A stretch of DNA of 64,000 bases from Pygmaiobacter massiliensis (GCF_900199435.1 NZ_OAML01000003.1:1815166-1879165), one strand, 5' to 3'. Positions 36,723-46,253 are shown, counted from the first letter of the stretch. Notes: a model not told the origin generated them from the sequence alone. Numbers and translations: made by a program.

Positions 36723-37841
36723 ATGAGAAAATACCCCGCAACTTTAATGCGCGGTGGCGTTTGCCGTGGATTGATTTTTCGAGAAGAATTTTTGCCTGAA
36801 AACACCGAAGAGTGGGACAATATTATTCTGCAGGCGATAGGTGGGCCAGACCCAAAGCAGATGGATGGCGTAGGGGGCGGCGTTTCCTCCAACAGCAAAG
36901 CAGTAATTATTTCAAAACCGGAACGGCCCGACGTAGACCTTGCCTATCTTTCAGTTCAAGTGGTGGTAGGAAGCACAAAGGTGGATTATACCTCGAACTG
37001 TGGAAATATGTCCGCAGCAGTTGCCCCGTACGCGATTGAAGAAGGCTTGGTAGAGGCCAAAGATCCCGTTACCGAGGTTCGGATGCTGAACCTGAATACT
37101 CAAAAAACAGTAGTCTGCTGCGTGTCCACACCAGGCGGTGTGCTGGCACAAGAGGGAGATTTTGTGCTAGAAGGGATTGATGGCACTGCCCCTGCGCTGG
37201 AACTTCGGTTTATGGATCCTGCCGGGGCAAAAACCGGGGCATTATTCCCCACAGGCAGTCCGCAAGAGCAGTTGCAGATTGCTGGTTTTGGAACCATTGA
37301 TGTTACTATTTTGGACGTCTCGAACCCCATGGTGTTAGTGCGCGCAGAAGATGTAGGACTCACCGGTACGGAATTGCCGGAAACACTGGAGGCATGTTCT
37401 GACGCCAGTGCATTTTTGGAAGCCATTCGGTGCGCAGTTGCTGTAAAATTAAAAATTGCAAAAGATTTAGACGATGCGTATCATAACTTCTCCGGTGTTC
37501 CTAAAATAGGCATTTTTACAACGCCCAAAGGTTACATAGATCTTTCAGGCCGCAAAATTGCAGCGGAAGATATGGACATTTGTGTGAGAATCTGGTCGGT
37601 GCGTCAACCACATAAAGCAAGTCCGTTTACCTCCGCCAATGCCACTGCCGTGGCCGGTGTGGTGTCTGGTACACTGCTTGCCGATTCGATTCAGTTAGCA
37701 CAGAAAGGTGTCGTCAGATTGGGACATCCGAGTGGTGTGATGCAACTCAAACTGAGCGTAGAAGAACAGGCAGTAAATTATGTGGCGCTGGAAACAACAG
37801 CACGCCGAATTATGGATGGCACAATTTATATTAAGAATTAA
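36723..37841 (+). CDS. PrpF-family isomerase (2-methylaconitate isomerase / oxalomesaconate tautomerase type)
   Basis: A 372-residue protein of the PrpF (DUF453) family, a diaminopimelate epimerase-like fold that moves double bonds in tricarboxylates. MRKYPATLMRGGVCRGLIF (first half MRKYPATLMRGG), GGVSSNSKAVII and DYTSNCGNMSAAVAP carry the family signatures; PHKASPFTSANATAVA is the C-terminal substrate region. AAGGAG precedes ATG 36723. No 2-methylcitrate cycle genes are adjacent, so the substrate cannot be set. Confidence 0.85.
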   Translation: MRKYPATLMRGGVCRGLIFREEFLPENTEEWDNIILQAIGGPDPKQMDGVGGGVSSNSKAVIISKPERPDVDLAYLSVQVVVGSTKVDYTSNCGNMSAAVAPYAIEEGLVEAKDPVTEVRMLNLNTQKTVVCCVSTPGGVLAQEGDFVLEGIDGTAPALELRFMDPAGAKTGALFPTGSPQEQLQIAGFGTIDVTILDVSNPMVLVRAEDVGLTGTELPETLEACSDASAFLEAIRCAVAVKLKIAKDLDDAYHNFSGVPKIGIFTTPKGYIDLSGRKIAAEDMDICVRIWSVRQPHKASPFTSANATAVAGVVSGTLLADSIQLAQKGVVRLGHPSGVMQLKLSVEEQAVNYVALETTARRIMDGTIYIKN

Positions 37842-38469
37842 TCCGATTTTAAAAAATCGATTACAAAAGTGCAGAATTGGGTAGGTCCTCAGAAGGCCAG
37901 CAATCATTAGCGCGGCAAAGAGACGATTATCCGCTTGTGGTTGCTCTGGGGTTTTATTTGAAAAAGTGATATAAAAATAAAGAAAGCTCCGGATTCTGTT
38001 TGAAAAGCAGGTCAGGAGCTTTCATGTTGGTAGGATTGCGATTTTAGCAGACTTCCGGGTTGCTTTACAGAAAAAAAGCTTTTTGTTGCCTGGAAGTTAT
38101 TGTCAAATGCGTTGCTGCCGGCAAAAATTTTTGTCTTTATACACTGAAAAAATGATGCAAGCACTGCATGGCATTTGTGGACGGTGCATTTTACGCTTCA
38201 CTGAAAGCGCCACTTTTACTATATAACCAATATATACAGAACTTAACACTTGTTTAGGAAGAACTGCGAATAGATTTAAAAAACTTATTGTTAGCCGTAA
38301 AAATTAATTTAAAATAAAGAATTGAAAGGCAGAAAACACAGAGAGATTACAAAACATTTTTGATTCCAGAGCAAAGGCTTGGTGATTTTCACGACTTGCC
38401 AAACTGACAACTTATGCTGTAAAATTAGATTGTTAGTTAAAAAACAATTTATTAAAAGGGAGATGTAGG
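37842..38469 (+). other. 628-bp gap with weak hairpin and probable symporter promoter
   Basis: A hairpin AAAGCTCC/GGAGCTTT (37983-38022) could end prpF but lacks a T-run. TTGCCA (38396-38401), an 18-bp spacer and TAAAAT (38420-38425) form a likely promoter for the symporter. The AT-rich middle holds no ORF, tRNA or repeat that could be supported. Confidence 0.5.
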
Positions 38470-39888
38470 ATGAATCATGTAACCACTTTGGACGTCACAA
38501 TTGTTGTATTGTATATGCTGGGGATGCTTGGCGTCGGCATGCATTTTGTGAAACGGGTGAAAAACGGAGGCGACTTTTACGTTGCGGGTAGAAGCCTCGG
38601 GCCCGTGGTGCTGGCGGCAACGGTGTGCGCAACCATTATTGGCGGCAGTGCCATGATGGGACGAGGCGGCATCAGCTATACAAGCGGAATGCGGTCGGTT
38701 GTTGTGGCAGTGCCCTATCTGCTGGGCATGTTTCTGTTTTCGGCTATCTCGGGCAGAATCCAGAAAGTAGGCCAGGAACGGGGCATTACCTCGATTCCGG
38801 AACTGATTGAATACCGCTATGGTAAAAATGTAAAATACTTGCTTGCCGCGCTGATTGGATATACCATGATGGCGACGGTAGCTTCTCAGATATCTGCAAC
38901 CGCCACTATTTTTAAAATGCTTGGCGGCAATATGGGCATTACTTATGAGATGGGCGCCATATTTGCCACATTGATTTTTATTACCTATACAGCAGCCTCT
39001 GGTCTGTTTGGTGTTGTATATACAGATGTTGCACAGTTCTTTATGCTGCTGCTTTTTGTTTATATGATTTTGCCGGTTATGAGTGTTACTCAGGCAGGCG
39101 GACTTACCGCTTTGCTGGCGAATACACCGAAAGAGATGTTCCAGATTGAGCTGGACGGCAACCTGATTGGTATGATTGTAACCAACCTGGTATTTACTGT
39201 GGCCGGTGCTGAAATGTGGCAGCGTGCTTTTGCGGCGAAAGACCGAAAAACTGCGAGAAAAGGCATGTTCTGGGGCACCAGCGTCTATGCGGTTACGATT
39301 CTTATTACACTTACCTTGGGGCTTGCTGCACGTCAGATTTTGCCCAACATTATCGAAGAGTTCGGCACCGCAGATGCAGTTATTCCGGCTATGGTTATTC
39401 GTGTTCTGCCCATCGGCATTACTGGCTTAACTCTTGCGGGGCTTCTCTCGGTTATGATGAGCAGCGCAGACAGCTATCTGCTGATTTCCACCCAAACATT
39501 TGTGCGCGACATTTGGAAGACGCACAAACCCGACCTTTCGGACAAAAAAGAACTTTCTTACTCCCGCATCATTACTGCGGTTTTGGCGCTGGGAGCGCTC
39601 ATCATTGCACTTTACATCAAAAATGCTTACGATGCTTTGATGTTTGCCTGGACATTCTATGCGGCATCGGTTGGCTTGCCGGCAGTTGCAGCGTTGTACT
39701 GGAAAAAAGCAACCAAGCAGGGCATTGTTTCCAGCGTGCTTACCGGTTTTGCCGTGAGCGTGCTTTGGAAAATGATTGGCGAGCCCGGCGGACTGGGCGC
39801 TGCGGTTCCCGGTTCGATTGCCTGCGGCATTGTATTGATTGTAGTAAGCCTTGCTACCTATAAAAAGAACCCTGCACGCATGGCTTAA
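38470..39888 (+). CDS. Sodium:solute symporter (SSS family)
   Basis: A 472-residue transporter with about twelve to thirteen helices. VKNGGDFYVAGRSLGPVV, ATVCATIIGGSAMMG and the LAGLLSVMMSSADSYLLISTQ region (helix 8-9; sodium-site Ser-Ser pair) are typical of the PanF/PutP branch. AAGGGAGATG precedes ATG 38470. Substrate unknown; acetate, pantothenate, proline and carboxylates are all possible. Confidence 0.92.
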   Translation: MNHVTTLDVTIVVLYMLGMLGVGMHFVKRVKNGGDFYVAGRSLGPVVLAATVCATIIGGSAMMGRGGISYTSGMRSVVVAVPYLLGMFLFSAISGRIQKVGQERGITSIPELIEYRYGKNVKYLLAALIGYTMMATVASQISATATIFKMLGGNMGITYEMGAIFATLIFITYTAASGLFGVVYTDVAQFFMLLLFVYMILPVMSVTQAGGLTALLANTPKEMFQIELDGNLIGMIVTNLVFTVAGAEMWQRAFAAKDRKTARKGMFWGTSVYAVTILITLTLGLAARQILPNIIEEFGTADAVIPAMVIRVLPIGITGLTLAGLLSVMMSSADSYLLISTQTFVRDIWKTHKPDLSDKKELSYSRIITAVLALGALIIALYIKNAYDALMFAWTFYAASVGLPAVAALYWKKATKQGIVSSVLTGFAVSVLWKMIGEPGGLGAAVPGSIACGIVLIVVSLATYKKNPARMA

Positions 39889-39955
39889 CTTGCGGTTTCA
39901 TATTGCAAAAGCCGATACAGGGAAAGACTTGAAATAGTTTCACTTACAATATAAA

Positions 39956-39996
39956 CAAAACGCTGCCTGCGGAGAAAATCTGTGGGCAGCGTTTTG
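39956..39996 (+). terminator. Intrinsic terminator after the symporter gene
   Basis: CAAAACGCTGCC pairs with GGCAGCGTTTTG around a partly paired loop. Confidence 0.85.
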
Positions 39997-40125
39997 CATA
40001 TTCTTTTGGTTAAGAAGGGGAATGGAATACTTTAGACCCTAATCGTATAGGTAGCAGAGCGACCGTTCGAGTGAGGCTGTCGCTGGCAGCGGTGATTTAT
40101 AAATGGTTGTGTGAAAACGTACAAA

Positions 40126-40165
40126 TGCAATAAGACCCGCCTCATATGAGGCGGGTCTTATTGCA
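40126..40165 (-). terminator. Perfect 20-bp palindromic terminator downstream of tRNA-Leu
   Basis: The arms 40126-40145 and 40146-40165 are exact complements with no spacer (core GACCCGCCTCAT). It lies 19 bp past the 3' end of the reverse-strand tRNA-Leu. A few T residues within the right arm would act as the release tract. Confidence 0.7.
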
Positions 40166-40184
40166 TCAACATGAGTTGATTTTT

Positions 40185-40271
40185 TGGTGCCGGTGGTCGG
40201 GGTCGAACCGACACGGTATCGCTACCACGGGATTTTGAGTCCCGCACGTCTGCCAATTCCATCACACCGGC
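40185..40271 (-). tRNA. tRNA-Leu (anticodon CAA)
   Basis: On the reverse strand the acceptor GCCGGTG pairs with CACCGGC, followed by A and an encoded CCA. The anticodon arm CGGGA-CTCAAAA-TCCCG gives anticodon CAA (reads UUG). The long variable arm (TGGTAGCGATACCG) and the T-loop GGTTCGAC are typical of a class II leucine tRNA. Confidence 0.96.
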
Positions 40272-40439
40272 ATGGAATACTTTAATATTATAGCGAATCT
40301 CGCGAGTAAAATCAAGAGGCAGAAAAGTTTTTTCAATATTTTTTGCAACTTTTTTAATTAAAGGTCGAAAAAGGTGAAAAATGGTTTTTTTCTTGAGTTT
40401 TTCCTCACACGTTAGGCTCTGTTTTTACCTATAAAGGTA

Positions 40440-40468
40440 TTGCACTTTAGAAATTGCAATTGTATAAT
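40440..40468 (+). promoter_or_regulatory. Promoter of the division/cell-wall cluster
   Basis: TTGCAC (40440-40445), a 17-bp spacer and consensus TATAAT (40463-40468) with TG just before it (extended -10), 71 bp ahead of mraZ. Confidence 0.85.
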
Positions 40469-40480
40469 GAAAGTATCTAA

Positions 40481-40505
40481 GTGGGTAATTGTGGAGAAAA
40501 GTGGG
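40481..40505 (+). promoter_or_regulatory. MraZ-binding boxes
   Basis: Three direct repeats, GTGGG (40481), GTGGA (40491) and GTGGG (40501), spaced exactly 10 bp apart and starting 13 bp after the -10 box. This matches the known MraZ operator of GTGG repeats with 5-bp gaps, so MraZ likely represses the cluster by binding at the start of the transcript. Confidence 0.85.
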
Positions 40506-40538
40506 TAGACTCATTTCGCGAGGAAGGAGGCGGCAACG

Positions 40539-40958
40539 ATGCTTACCGGTGAATACAGCCAAAAGATCGATGAAAAAGGCCGTCTTAACTTCCCTGCAAA
40601 GTTCCGTGAAGAGATGGGTGAAACCTTTTATGTTACCCGCTGGCTGGACGAATGTTTGATTGCACTGCCGCTTTCTAAATTTGAAGCGGTGCGGGCAAAA
40701 CTTTCTGAAAGCGGCATGGTGAAAAACCGCGCTCTGAAGAGAATGCTTTATTCTGGTGCAGAACTGGAAAAGCCGGACAAGCAGGGGCGTATTTTGCTGC
40801 CTGCTCATCTGCGTGAGCATGCAGGTATCGAAGATACCGCAATCGTCATCGGCGTGGACGACTATGCTGAGATATGGAGCCCCGAACGCTGGAAAGAAAT
40901 GACCGAAAGTATGCGCGATGGCGCAATGGCTGAGGCAATGGAAGGACTGGATTTTTAA
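40539..40958 (+). CDS. mraZ: Transcriptional regulator MraZ
   Basis: AbrB-like, ring-forming DNA-binding protein that represses its own division/cell-wall cluster. The 139-residue protein has the two swapped-hairpin repeats KIDEKGRLNFPAKFRE and PDKQGRILLPAHLRE. AAGGAGG precedes ATG 40539. Its stop codon touches the rsmH start. Operator boxes are seen upstream. Confidence 0.97.
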   Translation: MLTGEYSQKIDEKGRLNFPAKFREEMGETFYVTRWLDECLIALPLSKFEAVRAKLSESGMVKNRALKRMLYSGAELEKPDKQGRILLPAHLREHAGIEDTAIVIGVDDYAEIWSPERWKEMTESMRDGAMAEAMEGLDF

Positions 40959-41894
40959 ATGAGTGAACCTATCAGTTTTTCTCATGTGTCGGTATTGCTG
41001 GCAGAGTGCATTGAGGGACTTGCTATTCAACCGGATGGTATTTACCTGGATGGTACTGCCGGTGGGGCTGGACACTCCAAAGAGATTGCAAAGCGACTGA
41101 CAACGGGCCGGCTCTATGCACTGGATCAGGATCCCGACGCTGTCGCTGTGGCGACCGAGCGGTTGCAGGGGTTGCCTGCAACTGTAATTCAATCTAATTT
41201 TCGTTATGCAGCACAAGCATTAGAGCAAGTGGGCCGTCCTGCACTAAACGGCGTACTGCTTGACCTCGGTGTTTCTTCGCATCAACTGGATGCGCGGGAA
41301 CGCGGGTTTTCTTATCTAGGCGATGCCCCGCTGGATATGCGCATGAGCCAAACCGGACCGACAGCGGCCGATTTAGTGAACAGCCTTTCGAGAGAAGAGC
41401 TGGCTCGCATTTTAAAGGAGTATGGTGAGGAATCGTACTCGTGGCAGATCGCCGGAAAAATCGTAACCGCTCGCGAGAGCGAGCCGATCACAACAACGTC
41501 GCGCCTGGCGGAGGTTATCGTTTCTGCCTTCCCACCTGCGGTGCGGCGAAAAGAGAAAAACCCTGCGCGTCGCAGTTTTCAGGCACTCCGTATTGCCGTT
41601 AATGGAGAACTGGACGCTTTGTCAGAAGGGCTTGACGCTTTGTTTGATCTGCTCGCTCCGGGCGGGCGGTTTTGCATCATCACATTCCACTCGCTGGAGG
41701 ACAGGCTGGTAAAACAGCGGTTCCGCAGCTGGTGTACCGCGTGTACCTGCCCGTCAGAGTTTCCCGTTTGCGTTTGCGGCGGTGTGGCAAAGGCAAAGCA
41801 GATTACCCGCAAACCAATTGAAGCTGGCGAAGAGGAACTGGCCGTGAACCGACGCTCCCGCTCGGCTAAGCTTCGCATTATAGAAAAAATTTAA
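40959..41894 (+). CDS. rsmH: 16S rRNA m4C1402 methyltransferase RsmH
   Basis: SAM-dependent methylation of C1402 in 16S rRNA. The 311-residue protein has HVSVLLAECIEGL, the SAM motif LDGTAGGAGHSKEIA, LDLGVSSHQLD, the GFSY-DAPLDMRM segment, and FHSLEDRLVKQRF. It starts directly after the mraZ stop (TAA-ATG), so the two are translationally coupled. Confidence 0.97.
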   Translation: MSEPISFSHVSVLLAECIEGLAIQPDGIYLDGTAGGAGHSKEIAKRLTTGRLYALDQDPDAVAVATERLQGLPATVIQSNFRYAAQALEQVGRPALNGVLLDLGVSSHQLDARERGFSYLGDAPLDMRMSQTGPTAADLVNSLSREELARILKEYGEESYSWQIAGKIVTARESEPITTTSRLAEVIVSAFPPAVRRKEKNPARRSFQALRIAVNGELDALSEGLDALFDLLAPGGRFCIITFHSLEDRLVKQRFRSWCTACTCPSEFPVCVCGGVAKAKQITRKPIEAGEEELAVNRRSRSAKLRIIEKI

Positions 41895-41938
41895 ACGTTT
41901 GCATTTTGCAATACGATAAACAAAGGAGGTGACGCCCC

Positions 41939-42409
41939 ATGCAGGACTTTGCATATGACCTGAGTACTTTTGAAAACCGGGAAGAAAAACAGCCCCGCAA
42001 CCTACGCGTCGTTGCCAACGAAAATAAATCGAAGCGGAAAAAAGACCTTTCTGGCTTGAAAGTAATTGCTTTGAGCGCCGTGGCTTTATCTCTCAGCTGG
42101 GGCGTGCTCTATTCACGTGCACAGGTCACCGAGCTTTCGGCTTCGATTGAGCGAAGCCAAAAAGAGCTGAATGAAGTAAAAAGTGAATACGATTATCTTA
42201 GTCTTACCTTAGAGAGTAAAATGAACCTGCAATCGGTAGAGACTACCGCCCGCAACCAACTGGGCTTGATGGAAATGGACCCCAGCCAGGTGACTTACAT
42301 CACGCTGGAAAACGAGGATAAAGTTGTCAAGCCACAGGGAGAAGTGAAGACTTTGCTGGGCGATTTCCAGAGTGGTTTTATGAATCTGATGGAATACATC
42401 GCACCGTAA
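41939..42409 (+). CDS. ftsL: Cell division protein FtsL-like septum initiator
   Basis: Bitopic divisome protein, 156 residues: basic cytoplasmic N-terminus (KSKRKKD, around 30-38), one membrane helix (about 41-60), then an extracellular heptad coiled coil (VTELSASIERSQKELNEVKS) and NQLGLMEMDPSQVTYI, a motif shared by FtsL/DivIC proteins. AAAGGAGGTGA precedes ATG 41939. Position between rsmH and the septal PBP is the normal ftsL slot. Confidence 0.87.
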   Translation: MQDFAYDLSTFENREEKQPRNLRVVANENKSKRKKDLSGLKVIALSAVALSLSWGVLYSRAQVTELSASIERSQKELNEVKSEYDYLSLTLESKMNLQSVETTARNQLGLMEMDPSQVTYITLENEDKVVKPQGEVKTLLGDFQSGFMNLMEYIAP

Positions 42410-42421
42410 TACATAAGTATG

Positions 42422-42470
42422 AAAAGAGACGACAAGGCTTGAAAAGACTTTTTTCAAGCCGTGTCTTTTT
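42422..42470 (+). terminator. Intrinsic terminator or attenuator between ftsL and pbp
   Basis: GGCTTGAAAA pairs with TTTTTCAAGCC, flanked by AAAAGA and TCTTTTT. It interrupts an otherwise continuous operon, so it is probably partial. Confidence 0.65.
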
Positions 42471-42519
42471 ATAAGGTGCTGACGATTACCCAGCAATTTC
42501 CGAAAGGAACGACTCGCCT

Positions 42520-44754
42520 ATGTCCAAAGAGCAAACTCCAAAACCGAATACGACGATAACAATCCGCCGGCGCATCATCATCACAGTTGCTGTAATGGTG
42601 CTCGGCGGTTTTGGCCTACTTGGCTATAATCTGGGCTGTTTACAGCTGCGGGATTATGAAGAGCTGCAGGCCAAAGCATCCAAACAACAGATGCGTGCAA
42701 CGACGATTCCGGCAAACCGCGGCGTTATTTACGACGCCAACATGAAAGTGCTCGCGCAGAGCACGACGGTGTGGAATATTTCGGTTTCTCCGAAAGAGAT
42801 TCCGGATGAGAAAAAAGAGGCAGTTGCCAAAGGACTTTCTGAGATTTTAGAAGTGGATTATGACGCACTGCTCGAGCGGATGCGAACCAGCAACAGCTAT
42901 TACGAGAGTGTAAAGAAAAAGGTAGAAAAACCGGCAACCGATGCTGTGCGTGAATGGGTGAGCAGTGCTGACTTACCTGGTGTCAATATTGACCAGGATA
43001 CCAAGCGCTACTACCCCTATGGCGACTTTGCTTCGACTGTGCTCGGTTTTACCAGCAGCGATAACAAAGGCCTTGCGGGGCTGGAATACTATTATAACGA
43101 CACCCTTTCCGGCACACCGGGGCGCAGCGTACAGGCAACCAACGCGCTTGGCTACGAGATGCCCTATGCTGAAGAAAGCTACTATGAAGCCAAAGACGGC
43201 AACAGTTTGGTATCTACCCTGGACGAAGTAATTCAGCATTCACTGGAAAAGAACCTGCAGCTTGCAGTAAAAACCCATAACGTTTCGCAGCGTGCCATTG
43301 GCATTGTGATGGATGTAAACACAGGTGCAATTTTAGGAATGGCAACTGAGGGCGCTTACGATCCCAACGATCCGTTCACAATCTATGATGAGGCACTGCG
43401 CGCGCAGGTAGATGCGGTGCAGGATGACCCGGCTACTGCCGATGTAAATGAACACACCGAAGCGCTGGAAAAAGCACGTCAGTTCCAATGGCGTAATAAG
43501 GCCGTTAACGACCTTTACGAGCCGGGTTCTGTTTTTAAAACAGTCACCGCGGCAGCGGCACTGGATTCCGGCTCCAGCACGATTAACAGTTCCTTTAGCT
43601 GTAGCGGCTCGCTGACCGTTGCCGGTACCCGTATGCGCTGTGCGCACCCGGAAGGCCATGGTTCGCAAACGCTACTGCAATCGTATGTTAACTCCTGTAA
43701 CCCGGCATTTATCCAAATCGGTACCAAGATGGGTGCGGAGACCTTCTTTTCTTATTTTGAATCGTTTGGTCTGACCCAAAAGACCGGCATTGACCTGCCA
43801 GGCGAAGCACAGAGCCAGTTCTATAAAGCAGAAAGCCTTGGCCCGGTGCAGCTTGCCTCCAGCTCGTTTGGCCAGTCCATTAAAATTACCCCGATTCAGA
43901 TGATTACCGCAGTTTCCACTGCCATCAACGGCGGCCATCTGGTGCAGCCGCATATGGTCAGCAAAATTCTGGACGAAAACGGCAACGTGGTGAAAGATGT
44001 TACTCCTGCCTCCAAACGTCAGGTAATCAGCGAAGAAACCTCTGCGCAGATGCGTACCTTGATGGCTGGTGCTGCAGTTAGTAAAACGCAGGTTGCCGGC
44101 TATCAGGTCGGTGGTAAATCCGGTACTTCTCAGAAGCTCGACTCCGGCGACCCGGAAGCACGTATTGCTTCGTTCGTGGCCGTCGCGCCGATCAACGACC
44201 CCAAGGTCGCTGTACTTATCGTACTGGATGAGCCGCACAGCTACTCGTCTTACGGTGGTATGCTGGCAGCTCCTGTCGCTGGCAAAGTGCTGGGCGATGT
44301 GCTGCCCTACATCGGCATTCAGCCTGTTTACAACGAAGAAAATGGCGAGGCACAGGTTACGGCTGGCCTTGGCGACCAGACCGGTGGTTTGCTGGTTGAC
44401 GTGCAGGCGGCACTGCAAAAGCAGGGCTTCTTCAGCAAGGTAGTCGGCAATGGCACTACCGTGGTGCGGCAGTTCCCGTCCGGTGGCACTTCACTTGCGA
44501 AAGGCAGCACCGTCATCCTTTATACCGAGGACGGCGCAGCAGACAGCATGATTACGGTGCCGGATATCATCGGCCGCTCTAACACCGCAGCGTCGCAGGC
44601 ACTGACCGCGGTGGGGCTAAATATCTTTAAAGAAGGTGTCATTTCTGATGATACCAACATCAAGGCACTCAGCCAAAACGTTGAGCCGGGTACACAAGTG
44701 CCGGCGGGCACGGTAGTTACCGTAGTTTTTGGCGATAATACGATTTACGACTAA
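42520..44754 (+). CDS. Septal class B penicillin-binding protein with PASTA domains (FtsI/SpoVD type)
   Basis: Peptidoglycan transpeptidase of division or spore cortex, 744 residues. One membrane helix (about 17-38), a dimerisation domain starting TIPANRGVIYD, and a transpeptidase domain with Ser337 in SVFK, Ser392-Cys-Asn394 and KSGT at 533-536. Two C-terminal PASTA-like domains follow (about 610-670 and 675-744; GVTVPDIIGRS-like start VPDIIGRSNTAASQAL). AAAGGAAC precedes ATG 42520. Without a second copy in view, FtsI versus SpoVD cannot be decided. Confidence 0.92.
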   Translation: MSKEQTPKPNTTITIRRRIIITVAVMVLGGFGLLGYNLGCLQLRDYEELQAKASKQQMRATTIPANRGVIYDANMKVLAQSTTVWNISVSPKEIPDEKKEAVAKGLSEILEVDYDALLERMRTSNSYYESVKKKVEKPATDAVREWVSSADLPGVNIDQDTKRYYPYGDFASTVLGFTSSDNKGLAGLEYYYNDTLSGTPGRSVQATNALGYEMPYAEESYYEAKDGNSLVSTLDEVIQHSLEKNLQLAVKTHNVSQRAIGIVMDVNTGAILGMATEGAYDPNDPFTIYDEALRAQVDAVQDDPATADVNEHTEALEKARQFQWRNKAVNDLYEPGSVFKTVTAAAALDSGSSTINSSFSCSGSLTVAGTRMRCAHPEGHGSQTLLQSYVNSCNPAFIQIGTKMGAETFFSYFESFGLTQKTGIDLPGEAQSQFYKAESLGPVQLASSSFGQSIKITPIQMITAVSTAINGGHLVQPHMVSKILDENGNVVKDVTPASKRQVISEETSAQMRTLMAGAAVSKTQVAGYQVGGKSGTSQKLDSGDPEARIASFVAVAPINDPKVAVLIVLDEPHSYSSYGGMLAAPVAGKVLGDVLPYIGIQPVYNEENGEAQVTAGLGDQTGGLLVDVQAALQKQGFFSKVVGNGTTVVRQFPSGGTSLAKGSTVILYTEDGAADSMITVPDIIGRSNTAASQALTAVGLNIFKEGVISDDTNIKALSQNVEPGTQVPAGTVVTVVFGDNTIYD

Positions 44755-44801
44755 TATTACTGCGCAGCAACAGCAATGCCATAAAAAGAAGGAGGCGCGT
44801 T

Positions 44802-46253
44802 ATGCAGCTTACAGAACTGTTTCGCGAGATGCAATATACCGGCACGTTGCCGGAGGGAGAGGCCAGTGTGGTCATCCGGGACTCTCGCAAAATGAAACCG
44901 GGAGCGGTGTTTGTCTGCACCAAAGGCGCCCGGTACGACAGCCATGACTACGCCCCTACAGCGCTGGAAGAAGGCGCTGCGCTGGTGGTGACCGAACGCC
45001 CACTTGGCCTCGAAAAAGAGGTCGTAGTGCCGGATTCGGTGAAAGCTTATGCGCTTTTATGCCACAACTTTTTTGGGCGCCCAGCAGAAAAACTGCGGTT
45101 GGTAGCGGTGACCGGTACCAACGGCAAAACCACCGTTACTTTTGTGCTAAAGCAAATTTTAGAGCGCGCGGGCTACCGCTGCGGGCTGATTGGCACGATA
45201 CGCAGCGAAGTGGATAAAATGGAGATTCCCGCAAAGTTTACTACCCCGGAGCCGTGGGACCTGGATGCGCTGTTTTCGCGCATGGTAGGTGCTGGCTGCA
45301 CCTTTGCTTTGCTGGAGGCCAGCAGCCAGGCGCTTGCGCAGCTGCGGCTTTATGGCTTGCAGTTTGAGGTGGGAGCGTTCACCAATCTGACGCAAGACCA
45401 TCTGGATTACCATAAAACCATGGAGAACTACTACGCGGCAAAGCGCAGTTTGTTTGACCAGACCAAAACGGCGGTCATCAACCTCGATGACCCATATGGT
45501 GAGCGGCTGATTAAAGAGATTCCTGAGCAGCAGGTGATTCGCTATTCCACCAGCTTGGATGAGGCGGAGATTACCGCCAAAAACGTAGAACTGCGTGCCG
45601 GTGGCGTGCAGTTTGAAATGGTGGGCAGAGATTTTATTCAGCGCGTCAAGTTCCCGATGCCGGGCAGCTATTCTGCCCACAATGCGCTTTGCGCTGGCGG
45701 CGCGGCACTTGCCCTTGGCATTGCGCCGGAGATTGTGGCCGAAGGTTTGACCAACAGCAGTGGCGTGCGTGGCCGATGTGAGGTGCTTTATAGCAAAAAA
45801 TTCACCGTTATCTGTGATTTTGCACACACCGCAGACGGTATTGAAAAGATACTTTCTGGCCTTGCACCGTTTGTGCGGGGACGGCTGTATGTGCTGTTTG
45901 GCTGTGCAGGCGAGCGCGACGCGACCAAGCGCCATGCGATGGCACGTGCCTCGCTGAAATACGCCGATGAGATTATTTTGACCTCTGACAATCCGCGCAG
46001 CGAGAACCCGTATCATATCCTTGAAGATGCGGAAAGTGTGCTGCGCACCGGCGGGAAACCCTATATTGTGGAAGTGGAGCGCCGCAGGGCAATTACCAAA
46101 GCGCTTGCACTGCTGGGTGAGGGCGACCTGCTTGTGCTTTGTGGCAAAGGACATGAAGATTATCAGGCAATCGACGGTGTGACGATTTATCTCGATGAAC
46201 ACCGCATTGTCGCGGATTGGCTGCGCGAAGCGGGCCTTTCCGACGGCAACTGA
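44802..46253 (+). CDS. murE: UDP-MurNAc-L-Ala-D-Glu:meso-diaminopimelate ligase MurE
   Basis: Adds the third stem residue to UDP-MurNAc-dipeptide. The 483-residue protein has P-loop VTGTNGKTT (104-111), SSQALAQLRL, DHLDYHKTMENY and the diamino-acid specificity motif Asp-Asn-Pro-Arg at 396-399, the form linked to meso-diaminopimelate rather than lysine. AAGGAGG precedes ATG 44802. Confidence 0.97.
   Translation: MQLTELFREMQYTGTLPEGEASVVIRDSRKMKPGAVFVCTKGARYDSHDYAPTALEEGAALVVTERPLGLEKEVVVPDSVKAYALLCHNFFGRPAEKLRLVAVTGTNGKTTVTFVLKQILERAGYRCGLIGTIRSEVDKMEIPAKFTTPEPWDLDALFSRMVGAGCTFALLEASSQALAQLRLYGLQFEVGAFTNLTQDHLDYHKTMENYYAAKRSLFDQTKTAVINLDDPYGERLIKEIPEQQVIRYSTSLDEAEITAKNVELRAGGVQFEMVGRDFIQRVKFPMPGSYSAHNALCAGGAALALGIAPEIVAEGLTNSSGVRGRCEVLYSKKFTVICDFAHTADGIEKILSGLAPFVRGRLYVLFGCAGERDATKRHAMARASLKYADEIILTSDNPRSENPYHILEDAESVLRTGGKPYIVEVERRRAITKALALLGEGDLLVLCGKGHEDYQAIDGVTIYLDEHRIVADWLREAGLSDGN

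Noticed and set aside
40040-40085. tRNA-like fragment (GGTAGCAGAGCGACCGTTCG) downstream of the symporter
   Set aside because: No acceptor or anticodon stem could be built; only a small hairpin remains.
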